56,265 bases of DNA from Clostridia bacterium (GCA_017935325.1 JAGBHV010000047.1:1-56265); one strand, 5' to 3'. Shown: positions 17,451-25,355, numbered from the stretch's first letter. The notes: a model not told the origin generated them from the sequence alone. A program made the numbers and translations.

Positions 17451-19061
17451 TTGGCAAAGTCAAAGAAAAACAACAAGAAAAAAGCAAAGAAAAACAGTAA
17501 CTATAAAAACGAGGTAGTTGAAAAGAAAGTTCCTAAAAAGTCAGAGAAAAATCAAAAAGAAATTGAACGCAAAGCAAAGCTTAAAGAAAAAGAAAATAAA
17601 AAAGAAGAAAAAGCTCTTGCAAAAAAACGAAAGCTTGAAGAAAAGCTTAAGAAAAAAGAAGAGAAAGCCTTAAAGAGTGACAAGGCGAAAAAAGAAAAGC
17701 CCGAAAAAGAGGAAAAACCCTTAAAGAAGGAAAAAATCAAGGTTGAAGAAAAATCAGTTGCTTCAAAAAGAAACGAAAGAACAGAAACAAAAACTCTTGC
17801 TGATGAAATAGCAGAAAGTCAGAAGAATGAAGCGGTAAATACTGTTGAAGAAACTGCAGAAGAAATTCTGCCTGAAGAAGTAAGTGTTGAACCCGAGGAA
17901 GCAACAGCTGAACCCGAAGAAGAAACAGCTGAACCCGAGGAAGCAACAGCTGAACCTGAAGAAGCAACAGCTGAACCTGAGGAAGCAACAGCTGAACCTG
18001 AGGAAGAAACTGCAGAACCTGAAGAAGAAACAGCTGAACCCGAAGAAGCAACAGCTGAACCCGAGGAAGCAACAGCTGAACCTGAGGAAGCAACAGCTGA
18101 ACCTGAAGAAGAAACAGCTGAAACTGAGGAGGCAATAGCTGAACCTGAGGAAGAAACAGCTGAACCTGAGGAAGAAACAGCTGAACCTGAAGAAGAAACA
18201 GTTGAACCTGAAGAAGAAACAGTAGAACCTGAGGAAGAAAAAGCTGAACCTGAGGAAGAAACAGCTGAACCTGAAGAAGAAACTGCAGAACCTGAAGAAG
18301 CAACAGCTGAACCTGAAAACGATAATGCTGAAGAAACGAAAGGTAAACTGATTCTTGAAGAGGTTGTAGTAGAAAAAGAAGAATCAAAACCGGAAGAAAA
18401 AACTGAAAAGCAGAAAAAGGAAAAAATTAAAAAACTGCCTGCTAAAATTAATCTTCCTGAAATTAACTTTAAAAATATTGATTTGCAGAAACTCAAATCA
18501 ATAAAAATCACAAAAACTCATATAATTATTGCAATTGTAGCTGTTGTTACTCTTGCGGCACTGATTGCAGTGCTTTCTGTTGTGGGAATAGGTAAGCCTG
18601 AATACGCTCCTGCAATTTACAGCGGAAGAAAATTTGCAAGTGATGAAGTGAGCCTTATTGCAATTTCAGATGAACAGCAGCATAAGCTCATAGAAGAAAC
18701 AAATGCAAAAGGAAACACAAGAAAATTCTCATTCTATGCAAATACTGCAGTAACGGTTGAAAAGCAGGATTCACTTCTGCCTCTGGCAATTTCCAACCCT
18801 ACAACAGGAAAACATATTCTTCTTTGTTCTATTGTTGATGAAGACGGCGTAGTGGTATATCGTTCTCTTGGTATTGAACCGGGAAGATATGTAAGTAATG
18901 TAAGACTTTCGCAGTATCTTGATTTTGGTACAAATGAGTTTACTTTATATGTATCTGCGTTCGAACCCTCAACCGAAAATGATGAAATTGTTTATGAGAG
19001 AGTGGGAACACAGAGAGTAAAACTTAATGTTGTCTGCGGCGTTGATTACGAGTCAGAATAA
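17451..19061 (+). CDS. Lys-rich, Glu-heptad-repeat membrane protein (TTG start)
   Basis: About 536 residues. The start is TTG at 17451 behind GCAGGTGAC, the same arrangement as the preceding gene. Parts in order: an extremely Lys/Glu-rich segment (~1-120), an acidic repeat block of twenty 7-residue units of EPEEATA/EPEEETA type (~147-286), a second Lys/Glu-rich segment, one membrane helix (~356-380, IIIAIVAVVTLAALIAV), and a ~155-residue C-terminal beta-type domain. Positive residues just before the helix predict N-in/C-out, which would put the charged repeats in the cytoplasm and the C-terminal domain outside. The domain is unrecognised. Last gene of the fibre locus; it could be a membrane platform or anchor for the secreted parts (inference). 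Confidence 0.7.
   Translation: MAKSKKNNKKKAKKNSNYKNEVVEKKVPKKSEKNQKEIERKAKLKEKENKKEEKALAKKRKLEEKLKKKEEKALKSDKAKKEKPEKEEKPLKKEKIKVEEKSVASKRNERTETKTLADEIAESQKNEAVNTVEETAEEILPEEVSVEPEEATAEPEEETAEPEEATAEPEEATAEPEEATAEPEEETAEPEEETAEPEEATAEPEEATAEPEEATAEPEEETAETEEAIAEPEEETAEPEEETAEPEEETVEPEEETVEPEEEKAEPEEETAEPEEETAEPEEATAEPENDNAEETKGKLILEEVVVEKEESKPEEKTEKQKKEKIKKLPAKINLPEINFKNIDLQKLKSIKITKTHIIIAIVAVVTLAALIAVLSVVGIGKPEYAPAIYSGRKFASDEVSLIAISDEQQHKLIEETNAKGNTRKFSFYANTAVTVEKQDSLLPLAISNPTTGKHILLCSIVDEDGVVVYRSLGIEPGRYVSNVRLSQYLDFGTNEFTLYVSAFEPSTENDEIVYERVGTQRVKLNVVCGVDYESE
17889..18308 (+). repeat. 20 tandem 21-bp repeats encoding EPEE(A/E)TA heptads
   Basis: Twenty consecutive in-frame units from 17889. 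Most read EPEEATA or EPEEETA; unit 12 is ETEEAIA and units 15-17 end in TV, TV and KA. Codon choices differ between units (GAA/GAG, CCC/CCT), so the array is old enough to have drifted but is still length-variable in principle without frameshift. Confidence 0.9.
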
Positions 19062-19201
19062 CTCTGAAGCCGTTCAAGTTGATTTTTATAATACCGAAGA
19101 GCCATTTGCTGGTTTCTTCGGTGTTTTTCCGATATCAGCAATTTATTGACATTTTTTTCAAGCTCGCTTATGCGTGCTTTTAAATATTCTTCTTCACTCA
19201 T
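19046..19201 (-). CDS. Possible 51-residue coiled-coil protein
   Basis: A small reading frame starting with MSEEEYLKARISELEKN and ending YSDS, behind a very good ribosome binding site (GAGGTGA, 6 nt from ATG). It is charged and helical in character with heptad-like Leu/Ile spacing. Its 3' end overlaps the convergent repeat-protein gene by 16 bp, and a hairpin that serves as that gene's terminator lies within it. Not recognised. The binding site argues for translation; the double use of the DNA argues for caution. Confidence 0.45.
   Translation of the reverse strand: MSEEEYLKARISELEKNVNKLLISEKHRRNQQMALRYYKNQLERLQSYSDS
19094..19133 (+). terminator. Terminator of the surface-protein operon
   Basis: Arms ACCGAAGA and TCTTCGGT, with further CCA/TGG pairing inside, followed by GTTTTTCC. 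It lies 33 bp after the stop of the Lys-rich membrane protein. Confidence 0.7.
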
Positions 19202-19212
19202 TTCTTTCACCT

Positions 19213-19226
19213 CGAAAATATTTTCG
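19213..19226. promoter_or_regulatory. 14-bp perfect palindrome between divergent genes
   Basis: CGAAAATATTTTCG lies between the minus-strand small gene and the plus-strand QueG-like gene, a natural operator position. The regulator is unknown. Confidence 0.35.
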
Positions 19227-19280
19227 TCTTTTTCAGGTAAGATATTAGTGTAAGTAATTTGAATTTATGCGGGTGTAAAA

Positions 19281-19946
19281 ATGGATTTTCAGAAAAATTT
19301 GGAAAATTATATTTTGTCTTTGGGAGTCAGCGATGTTGGCTTTGCAAAATTAAATGAACCTGTAAGCGGAATGGAATATGCCGTAAGCTTTGTTGTCCGT
19401 TTGTCAGAAGCTGTGATTGACGAAATCAGCACAGAGCCGACTCATACATATTTTCACCATTACAGAACAGTTAATGCATTTCTTGACAGAGCGATTCTTC
19501 AGGCAGGAATGTTTTTGCAGAATGCGGGATATAAGTATATTCCCGTCGGAGCATCACAAAGTATAAACAAAGACGGTTGGAATTATAAAGGTCTTATTTC
19601 ATCAAGAATGGTTGCTTGTATGTCGGGGCTCGGTACAATCGGCAAAAGCAATATGTTTATACATAAAGATTTCGGTCCTGCCGTAAGGCTCGGCACGCTT
19701 CTTACAAATTGTCCTTTTGAAAATATGGGAGAAGCAATAAAAGAAAATCTTTGCGGCAGCTGCACAAAATGCGTTGATGCCTGCCCTGCAAAAGCGTTGA
19801 CGGGCAAGATTTATACGGAAGGCACATCTCGCGAAGAAATCATAAATCCCGAAAAATGCAGTGAATTTATGAAAAGGGAATTCAAGCATATCGGCAGAGG
19901 TGCAGTATGCGGAATCTGCATGAAAGTCTGCCCGAAAAGAAAATAA
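19281..19946 (+). CDS. QueG-like double [4Fe-4S] cluster protein
   Basis: 221 residues, much shorter than epoxyqueuosine reductase QueG (~380). The central region (YHHYRTVNAFLDRA-like, then SSRMVACMSGLGTIGKSNM and GPAVRLGTLLTN) matches the QueG/corrinoid-protein reductase family. It is followed by two iron-sulfur motifs, CGSCTKCVDACP (~154-165) and CGICMKVCP near the C-terminus. It may be one of the short stand-alone relatives common in anaerobes rather than QueG itself; the substrate is unknown. RBS is weak (GGGTG). Ends at a bidirectional terminator shared with the convergent trmK. Confidence 0.7.
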   Translation: MDFQKNLENYILSLGVSDVGFAKLNEPVSGMEYAVSFVVRLSEAVIDEISTEPTHTYFHHYRTVNAFLDRAILQAGMFLQNAGYKYIPVGASQSINKDGWNYKGLISSRMVACMSGLGTIGKSNMFIHKDFGPAVRLGTLLTNCPFENMGEAIKENLCGSCTKCVDACPAKALTGKIYTEGTSREEIINPEKCSEFMKREFKHIGRGAVCGICMKVCPKRK

Positions 19947-19956
19947 AAAAAGAAAA

Positions 19957-19992
19957 GCCTGAAACATTCATTGAGTGTTTCAGGCATTATTT
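19957..19992. terminator. Bidirectional terminator between convergent genes
   Basis: Arms GCCTGAAACA and TGTTTCAGGC with a 9-nt loop; ATTATTTTT follows on the plus strand and a T-rich run follows on the minus strand. Confidence 0.8.
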
Positions 19993-20649
19993 TTATCCGT
20001 TTATTATTTTTTCAATTTCTGTAACGTCGTGACCTGCAGTTTTAAGTGCATCGCGTTTTTTTATAAGGCTTGTCATTCTGGAATTGTGATATTTTTTTGC
20101 TTCTTCTGATTCATCATATTGAATAAGCCCTTTGTAATAAAACGCTTCGTCTTTATCGTTCTTTTTATTTCTGAATTCAGCAACAATCAATATATAATTA
20201 TGCTTGCCGTCTGTGCAGGCTTTTTCTTTTATAATTTCAAAACCGTTTTCGCAGAGATATTGCCTTACGTCCTCTGCGTGTGACATCGGCTGAAGAATCA
20301 GTCTTTTTGATTCGTTCTTGACCCAGGGTGCAGCGGTAAGAATTTCGGAAATTAAAATTCCGCCCATTCCTGCAATTACGATATCATCAGCTTCCTCTTC
20401 CTTTATTTCTTTAAGTCCGTCAGACAAACGCAGTTCAATTTTATCACTTAAATCTTTTGAAGTTGAAGTGACTTTTCTTGCATTTTCAAGGGGACCTTTT
20501 CCGATATCAGCGGCGATTGCACGCGGACAAATTCCGTTTTCTATAAGATAAGCGGGCAGATATGCGTGGTCAGTTCCTATATCGGCAACCTTTTTGCCGT
20601 GACGCACTTCTTCAGCCGCCATTTTAAGTCTTGTATCAAGTTTAATCAT
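19993..20649 (-). CDS. trmK: tRNA (adenine(22)-N(1))-methyltransferase
   Basis: 218 residues from the ATG at 20649, behind AGGAG; an in-frame extension to 20856 only reads through the anSME gene. Starts with DTRLKMAAEEV and the SAM-binding VADIGTDHAYLPAYL motif, then the IVIAGMGGILI catalytic-region motif and LQPMSHAEDVRQYL, the standard TrmK/YqfN pattern. It methylates N1 of A22 in some tRNAs. It is the last gene of the sulfatase run, 4 bp after anSME, with no obvious functional link. Confidence 0.88.
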   Translation of the reverse strand: MIKLDTRLKMAAEEVRHGKKVADIGTDHAYLPAYLIENGICPRAIAADIGKGPLENARKVTSTSKDLSDKIELRLSDGLKEIKEEEADDIVIAGMGGILISEILTAAPWVKNESKRLILQPMSHAEDVRQYLCENGFEIIKEKACTDGKHNYILIVAEFRNKKNDKDEAFYYKGLIQYDESEEAKKYHNSRMTSLIKKRDALKTAGHDVTEIEKIING

Positions 20650-20653
20650 TGTT

Positions 20654-21733
20654 TTATCTCCTGAACATTCTGAATAAGGGCAGACAAGCCTTGAAAAAGC
20701 CTTTATAAGAAGCGCAGTAGTTTCTGTCTTCACGGCTTCGCTTGCATCCGCCTGCACGGCAAATAGGGAAATACCGGCATTTTTTGCACTCTTCAGGCAC
20801 ATTAAGACTTTCCATAATAAAATCTTTTGCTTTTTCTGAATGTGCCATAACTTCAAGACTTACATTATTAATGTTGCCGAGCAGCCACTTGTCTGTGCAG
20901 TAAAAATCGCAGGGATAAATGTTACCGTTGCCTTCGCACACAAACTGATGGGTGCAATGGCCGCACATTCCGCATTGCTCAGCTTTATCGCCGAGATAAA
21001 GTCTTACGTAATTATCAAACTGCCTGATGCTTACATATTCTCCTCTTACAAAATCCTTGACATATGCATTGAAAGCGTGAATCAGAAAATATTCGTATTC
21101 TTCTTCCGTCATGTAAAGAGGTGATTCTTCCTGACTTCCGAAAGGTCGCAGACACGGGATAAACTGCAGATATCTGAACCCTTTTGATTTTAAGTAAGAA
21201 TAAATCGTGTCAATTCTTTTAGCGTTTTCGCCTGTAAGCACAGAGAGAATGTTGAATTCGGTTTTTGCTTTTTCAAGTGTTTTTGCTGCAGTCAGGGTCT
21301 GGAAAAATCTGCTCTGACCGGATAAGTCAACTCTGTATTTGTTGGCTTCTCTGTCGCCGTCAAGGCTTAATCCTACGAGAAATTTATTCTCGGTGAAGAA
21401 TTCAGCCCACTCCTCATTTACAAGAAGTCCGTTTGTCTGTACGGAATAGAAAATCTCAGAATTTTTTGTGTTGTATTTATTAACAAGCAAAACAAAATTT
21501 TCAAAATATTCTTTGCCTGCAATCAAAGGCTCACCACCCTGAAAAGCAAAAGCTATAGTTTCTCCGTCAGCAAATTGAAGTGCAGATTTTATTAAATTTT
21601 CAGCAGTGTCATTTTTCATGATACCGAGATTTTTTTCTTCACGGTTTTCTGCAACATCGTGATAAAAGCAATATCTGCAGTCAAGGTTGCAAAGGCTTGA
21701 TGCAGGCTTTATCATAATTGAAAGCGGAGGCAT
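20654..21733 (-). CDS. Anaerobic sulfatase-maturating enzyme (radical SAM/SPASM)
   Basis: 359 residues. The radical-SAM motif CNLDCRYC (Cys15, 19, 22) near the N-terminus and GGEPL define the SAM domain. C-terminal SPASM-type cysteines follow (CGMCGHC, CEGNGNIYPCDFYC, CKKCRYFPIC) and hold auxiliary [4Fe-4S] clusters. This is the anSME layout: it converts a sulfatase active-site Cys (or Ser) to C-alpha-formylglycine without oxygen. The start codon shares one base with the stop of the sulfatase gene, so the two are co-translated, and that sulfatase carries a Cys-type target motif. Substrate assignment therefore rests on both motif and neighbour. Confidence 0.92.
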   Translation of the reverse strand: MPPLSIMIKPASSLCNLDCRYCFYHDVAENREEKNLGIMKNDTAENLIKSALQFADGETIAFAFQGGEPLIAGKEYFENFVLLVNKYNTKNSEIFYSVQTNGLLVNEEWAEFFTENKFLVGLSLDGDREANKYRVDLSGQSRFFQTLTAAKTLEKAKTEFNILSVLTGENAKRIDTIYSYLKSKGFRYLQFIPCLRPFGSQEESPLYMTEEEYEYFLIHAFNAYVKDFVRGEYVSIRQFDNYVRLYLGDKAEQCGMCGHCTHQFVCEGNGNIYPCDFYCTDKWLLGNINNVSLEVMAHSEKAKDFIMESLNVPEECKKCRYFPICRAGGCKRSREDRNYCASYKGFFKACLPLFRMFRR

Positions 21734-23718
21734 TATCTGATACCTCGTCTGTTTGATTTGAAACCTTCCATGATTTCATCCATGCGTGTGTTCATTTCGT
21801 CTGCTATTTCAGGGTAAGTTTCTGCTCTGTTATAGTTTTCGCCGCTGTCGTCCGTAAGAATGTGAAGCCAGTTTTTGCGGAATTTATCAAAGAAAGCGGA
21901 GTTGTCATTCTGAATATTCCGGAAATATTTAAACTGTACATAGCTGTTGTCTTTAAGCACGTCAAAGTCATAATCAGGATGCTCTTTTAAAACAGAATCA
22001 GTATCAACTGCATACTGGATTGACTTTAATTTTTCGCGTTTCATGTGAAGAATGGGGTTATCGATTGTGTGAATGGGAGTACCGTTTTTAAATATCGGCA
22101 TCATGGAAGTGCCGTCGATTACGCGGTCAGAGGGAAGATAATTTTCTTTGCCGTCTGAAGTAATACCGCACATTTCAATAAGAGTGGGGAATAAGTCAAC
22201 TACAGTTGCAGGCTCATCAAAGCTTGACCCCTTTTCAAATATTGTTGAGTTATCCCAACGCATGAGGAATGGCACTTTCTGTCCGCCTTCATAAGCTAAA
22301 TATTTACCTCCGCGAAGTTCATTTGTTGAACCCTGCAGAGCAGGACCGTTGTCGCTTGTGAAGATAATGAGCGTATCATCAAGCACACCTAAATCTTCAA
22401 GCGTTGTGAAAAGCTCGCCCAGATAGTAGTCAAACTCTGCCACACAGTCAGCGTATGTACCAAGTCCTGTTTTGCCGTTGAATTCATCGCCGACAAATAA
22501 AGGTGCGTGAGGCCATGGAGTTGCATAATACGCAAAGAAAGGCTCGTCAGAAGTTGTCACTTTGTCTGTAATCCATTCCGTAATTTCTTCGTGGATATAT
22601 TTTGTAGCATTTTTCTGGTCCTTCATTTCATCTGTGCCGTGTACGATTTCCCATTCACCGTTTTCTTCCGTAACGTGGTAGAAAGGTGTCATATCGTTTA
22701 CATGGTGGCTTCCGTAGAAATAATCAAAGCCCTGATTTGTGGGCAGATATTCGCCGTAGTCGCCGAGATGCCATTTACCGAAAGCACCTGTTGTGTAGCC
22801 TGATGCTTTGAATGTTTCGGCAATAGTGATTTCATCGCCCAGCATACCGTCAACGTTTGCGCCCATTTCAACTGAATTGAATAGCCTTGTTGCAGCAAAG
22901 GGAGAAATTGTGTTAACGGTGGGGTAAATTACGTTATCTGCATGACCTCTGTAAGGATATCTGCCGGTAAGTGCCGCAAAACGTGCAGGCGAGCATACAG
23001 AATAACTTGAGTAGAAGTTTGAAAGTTCAACACCATTTTTGCCGATTGAATCGATGTTGGGTGTGTCAATAAGTGAGCCGTTGAGTGAAATATCGCCGTA
23101 ACCCAGGTCGTCCATCATAATAAAAAGAACGTTGGGTGAATTTTTCTTTGTTTTGTTCTTGTCAATACCTTTTAAGTAGTCGTTGTGACCTTCCCACAAA
23201 CGTTCAGTGTTGGGCTTTGAACGGAGATTCATTGTAAGAAGAAAAGCAACAGAAAAAATTACAAGCACAAACCCTGAAAGTACAGATAAAAACGTCTTTG
23301 ACTTTTTAGCGCAAAGAATAACTAAAACTGAAATAAGTATCAACGGCAACGCAAGAAGAAGGTTACCTGCAAAGCGTGTTAAGAAGTTACCGTCGCCCGT
23401 AAGCAAAGGATGCGTCTGTGAAATAAATCCTTTGAGTCCTGATGTGAAAGCACCGAAACCTGCGTCTGCACCACAGAAAACAAAGTATGCAATAATACCG
23501 AGTAAGCTTATGCCGCCTCCTGCGAGAAACGGAACATAAAGCTTTTTCTTTGAAACGAGTCCTATGAAAATCAAAGCGGCTGTTATCATTATGTATGCTG
23601 CATTGATTATGGCAACTAAATTAAGCCTTAATATTAAAAGTGAAAGAGCAAGCACGATTCCGATAACTCCGATGAAAACGGGGAATTTTTTTAAACTTTT
23701 GTCAATCTGCATTTTCAT
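21733..23718 (-). CDS. Membrane-anchored sulfatase, Cys type
   Basis: 661 residues. The N-terminal ~165 residues hold about five membrane helices; then a complete sulfatase domain begins at NVLFIMMDDLGYGD (metal-binding Asp pair). The formylglycine site is SVCSPARFAALTGR with Cys242 as the residue to be converted. GKWHLGDYG and FTSDNGP supply further conserved active-site residues. The catalytic domain should face outside. Most sulfatases have a cleaved signal peptide, so the multi-helix anchor is unusual; overall shape recalls LTA-synthase-like membrane phosphotransferases, but the CSPAR motif and the coupled anSME fix it as a true sulfatase. Natural substrate (mucin, glycosaminoglycan or other sulfate ester) unknown. 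Overlaps the AlkD-like gene by 4 bp (ATGA). Confidence 0.9.
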   Translation of the reverse strand: MKMQIDKSLKKFPVFIGVIGIVLALSLLILRLNLVAIINAAYIMITAALIFIGLVSKKKLYVPFLAGGGISLLGIIAYFVFCGADAGFGAFTSGLKGFISQTHPLLTGDGNFLTRFAGNLLLALPLILISVLVILCAKKSKTFLSVLSGFVLVIFSVAFLLTMNLRSKPNTERLWEGHNDYLKGIDKNKTKKNSPNVLFIMMDDLGYGDISLNGSLIDTPNIDSIGKNGVELSNFYSSYSVCSPARFAALTGRYPYRGHADNVIYPTVNTISPFAATRLFNSVEMGANVDGMLGDEITIAETFKASGYTTGAFGKWHLGDYGEYLPTNQGFDYFYGSHHVNDMTPFYHVTEENGEWEIVHGTDEMKDQKNATKYIHEEITEWITDKVTTSDEPFFAYYATPWPHAPLFVGDEFNGKTGLGTYADCVAEFDYYLGELFTTLEDLGVLDDTLIIFTSDNGPALQGSTNELRGGKYLAYEGGQKVPFLMRWDNSTIFEKGSSFDEPATVVDLFPTLIEMCGITSDGKENYLPSDRVIDGTSMMPIFKNGTPIHTIDNPILHMKREKLKSIQYAVDTDSVLKEHPDYDFDVLKDNSYVQFKYFRNIQNDNSAFFDKFRKNWLHILTDDSGENYNRAETYPEIADEMNTRMDEIMEGFKSNRRGIR

Positions 23719-24392
23719 AATTTCATCTCCTTGAGAATTTTTTTGTCTTCGTTTGTTATTCTGAAGCTTTCAACACATTTCTGTATTGTTTTGTTATGTG
23801 TCCATTTATCAAGCTTTTTTCCTTTTATGTAGGGAAGAGTTTTTTCTCTCTGTTTTGCCATTGCCGTTGCAAAGAACCATGCCCGTACCATGTTGACGTA
23901 GTATTCGTTGCTTTCAATTTCTGCTACAAGCAAAAGCACTTCGTCTGTGAAATTTTCATCAAGAAAAAACTTCATCAGCATGTTAACTGCAAAACGGATT
24001 GTGTAAGTGCTGTCTGACTTTAACCACGCTTTGATTTTTTCATACAAAGCGGGGATGTTTTTTCTGAAAATTACAGGGCTTATGGTATCGCACGTTGCCC
24101 AGTTATCAATGTACGGTAAAAACTTTTCTGTAAGAATTATCGCTTCATCAAAATCTTTTACCGTTTCAATCAGATATCCGTGAAGATTATTTTCTTCAAA
24201 ATATTCATGGGGCAAATCATTGAGAAATTCTTTTGCTTCTTCAGTACCCTTTATTTCTTTTGTCAACCGCCTGATATCGGGAATTCTTACGCCGATTTGT
24301 GTATCAGGGGAGATATTCGGAATAAGCTTTGAATTGAATTGCTTATATTTCTCATCTTTCATTTCGAAAAGTTTTGCCTGAATATGAGTCAT
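23715..24392 (-). CDS. AlkD-like DNA alkylation repair protein
   Basis: 225 residues of HEAT-like helical repeats with the family hallmarks GVRIPDIRRLTKEI, LHGYLIETVKDFDEA, FLPYIDNWATCDT and a C-terminal TIQKCVESFRI helix. AlkD-type glycosylases remove bulky or cationic alkylated bases (3mA, 7mG) without base flipping. The Trp-Asp region (NWATCD) contains the conserved catalytic Asp. RBS AGGAGATGA before ATG. Together with the sulfatase by 4-bp overlap; no evident shared function. Confidence 0.88.
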   Translation of the reverse strand: MTHIQAKLFEMKDEKYKQFNSKLIPNISPDTQIGVRIPDIRRLTKEIKGTEEAKEFLNDLPHEYFEENNLHGYLIETVKDFDEAIILTEKFLPYIDNWATCDTISPVIFRKNIPALYEKIKAWLKSDSTYTIRFAVNMLMKFFLDENFTDEVLLLVAEIESNEYYVNMVRAWFFATAMAKQREKTLPYIKGKKLDKWTHNKTIQKCVESFRITNEDKKILKEMKL

Positions 24393-24423
24393 TATTTCTC
24401 ATCTCCTGCAAAAAATGTTTTAC

Positions 24424-24452
24424 TTGATATTTGCGTATATATTTGTTATAAT
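24424..24452 (+). promoter_or_regulatory. Consensus sigma-A promoter pointing antisense into the amidohydrolase gene
   Basis: TTGATA, 17-bp spacer, TATAAT on the plus strand in the 78-bp gap. Downstream plus-strand DNA is the 3' end of the minus-strand amidohydrolase gene, so a transcript would be antisense. AT-rich DNA could give this by chance. Confidence 0.35.
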
Positions 24453-24470
24453 ATTTCATGTTTCAAAGCT

Positions 24471-25292
24471 TTAAAGGTTTAAAGCGAGTAAACGGTTTGC
24501 ATTTTCATGGAAAATTTTGTTTCTGTTTTCTTCTGAAATGTCAAGCTTCTTAAGCGTTTCAACAAATGCTTTCTGTTCACCCCAAGGTGAATCGCTTGCA
24601 AAAAGTATTTTGTCAAAGCCGTGTTTTTCAAAAATCTTCTTAAGCAGTTCAGGCTCGGTTTTGTTTAAAACGTAGCTTACATCAAGATATACATTTTGCC
24701 CTGCAAGTTTTTCTAAGCACTCTTCTCCTGCGCGTAAACCGCCGAGATGAGCCAAAACGATTTTTGTGTTTTCACCATTGCCGACTTTTTCAAGCATTTC
24801 AAGAGCCATGTCAATGGGGCAATGCAGATTATCAGGGGACAGAACATCGTAACCTGCGTGGATAACCGTAATGAGTCCGATTTTCTGAGCATAGCGGATA
24901 ATTCTTATATATTTTTCGTCATTTATATATGTGTTCTGATAATCAGGATGAAGCTTTATACCTTTGAGTCCCAATGATTTGATATAATCAAGTTTTTCTT
25001 CAGGGTTTTCGTTATCGGGATGAATTCCTCCGAAAGCAATAATTCCGTTTTGTGAATCAGTTTCTTTTGAAAAACGGTTGATGCTGTCAAACTGTTTCGG
25101 ATTAGTCACAACAGGCAGAATCACGCTTTTTGAAATACCTGCTTCTTTCATTGAAGAAAGAAGTGAACTGAGCGTTCCGTCTGTGTATGCAGCACATTCT
25201 TCTCCTGCATCGCAAAGATAAGATTTCAGTTTTTCCACTGTAGGTTTTGCAATTTTGTCAGGGAAGATATGTGTGTGAAAATCAATTATCAT
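24471..25292 (-). CDS. Amidohydrolase-family metal-dependent hydrolase
   Basis: 273 residues, TIM-barrel amidohydrolase (PF04909 type). HTHIFPD at residues 5-11 gives the two metal-binding His, GIKLHPDYQ the barrel-strand Lys/His region, VIHAGYD and VLAHLGG further His ligands, and ILFASDSPWG the C-terminal Asp. Relatives include ACMSD-like decarboxylases and many uncharacterised hydrolases; the substrate cannot be told. Preceded by its own minus-strand promoter and a 178-bp gap from the divergent aryl-CoA operon. Confidence 0.85.
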   Translation of the reverse strand: MIIDFHTHIFPDKIAKPTVEKLKSYLCDAGEECAAYTDGTLSSLLSSMKEAGISKSVILPVVTNPKQFDSINRFSKETDSQNGIIAFGGIHPDNENPEEKLDYIKSLGLKGIKLHPDYQNTYINDEKYIRIIRYAQKIGLITVIHAGYDVLSPDNLHCPIDMALEMLEKVGNGENTKIVLAHLGGLRAGEECLEKLAGQNVYLDVSYVLNKTEPELLKKIFEKHGFDKILFASDSPWGEQKAFVETLKKLDISEENRNKIFHENANRLLALNL

Positions 25293-25326
25293 AATTATCA
25301 GGTCCTTCAGTATATTTCCGATGTTA

Positions 25327-25355
25327 ATTTTACATCGTTTTTAGCAATAAGTCAA
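25327..25355 (-). promoter_or_regulatory. Promoter of the amidohydrolase gene
   Basis: On the minus strand TTGACT, 17-bp spacer, TAAAAT, about 35 bp before the start codon. Confidence 0.65.

Noticed and set aside
17737-18511. Long minus-strand open frames rich in Ser/Gly or Leu/Gln through the heptad repeats
   Set aside because: They exist only because a 21-bp repeat without stops in one frame tends to be open in others; no binding site, low-complexity product, antisense to a well-supported gene.
19993-20856. N-terminal extension of TrmK by 69 residues
   Set aside because: The extra residues read through the maturase gene in another frame; the ATG at 20649 has AGGAG and matches the family's normal start.
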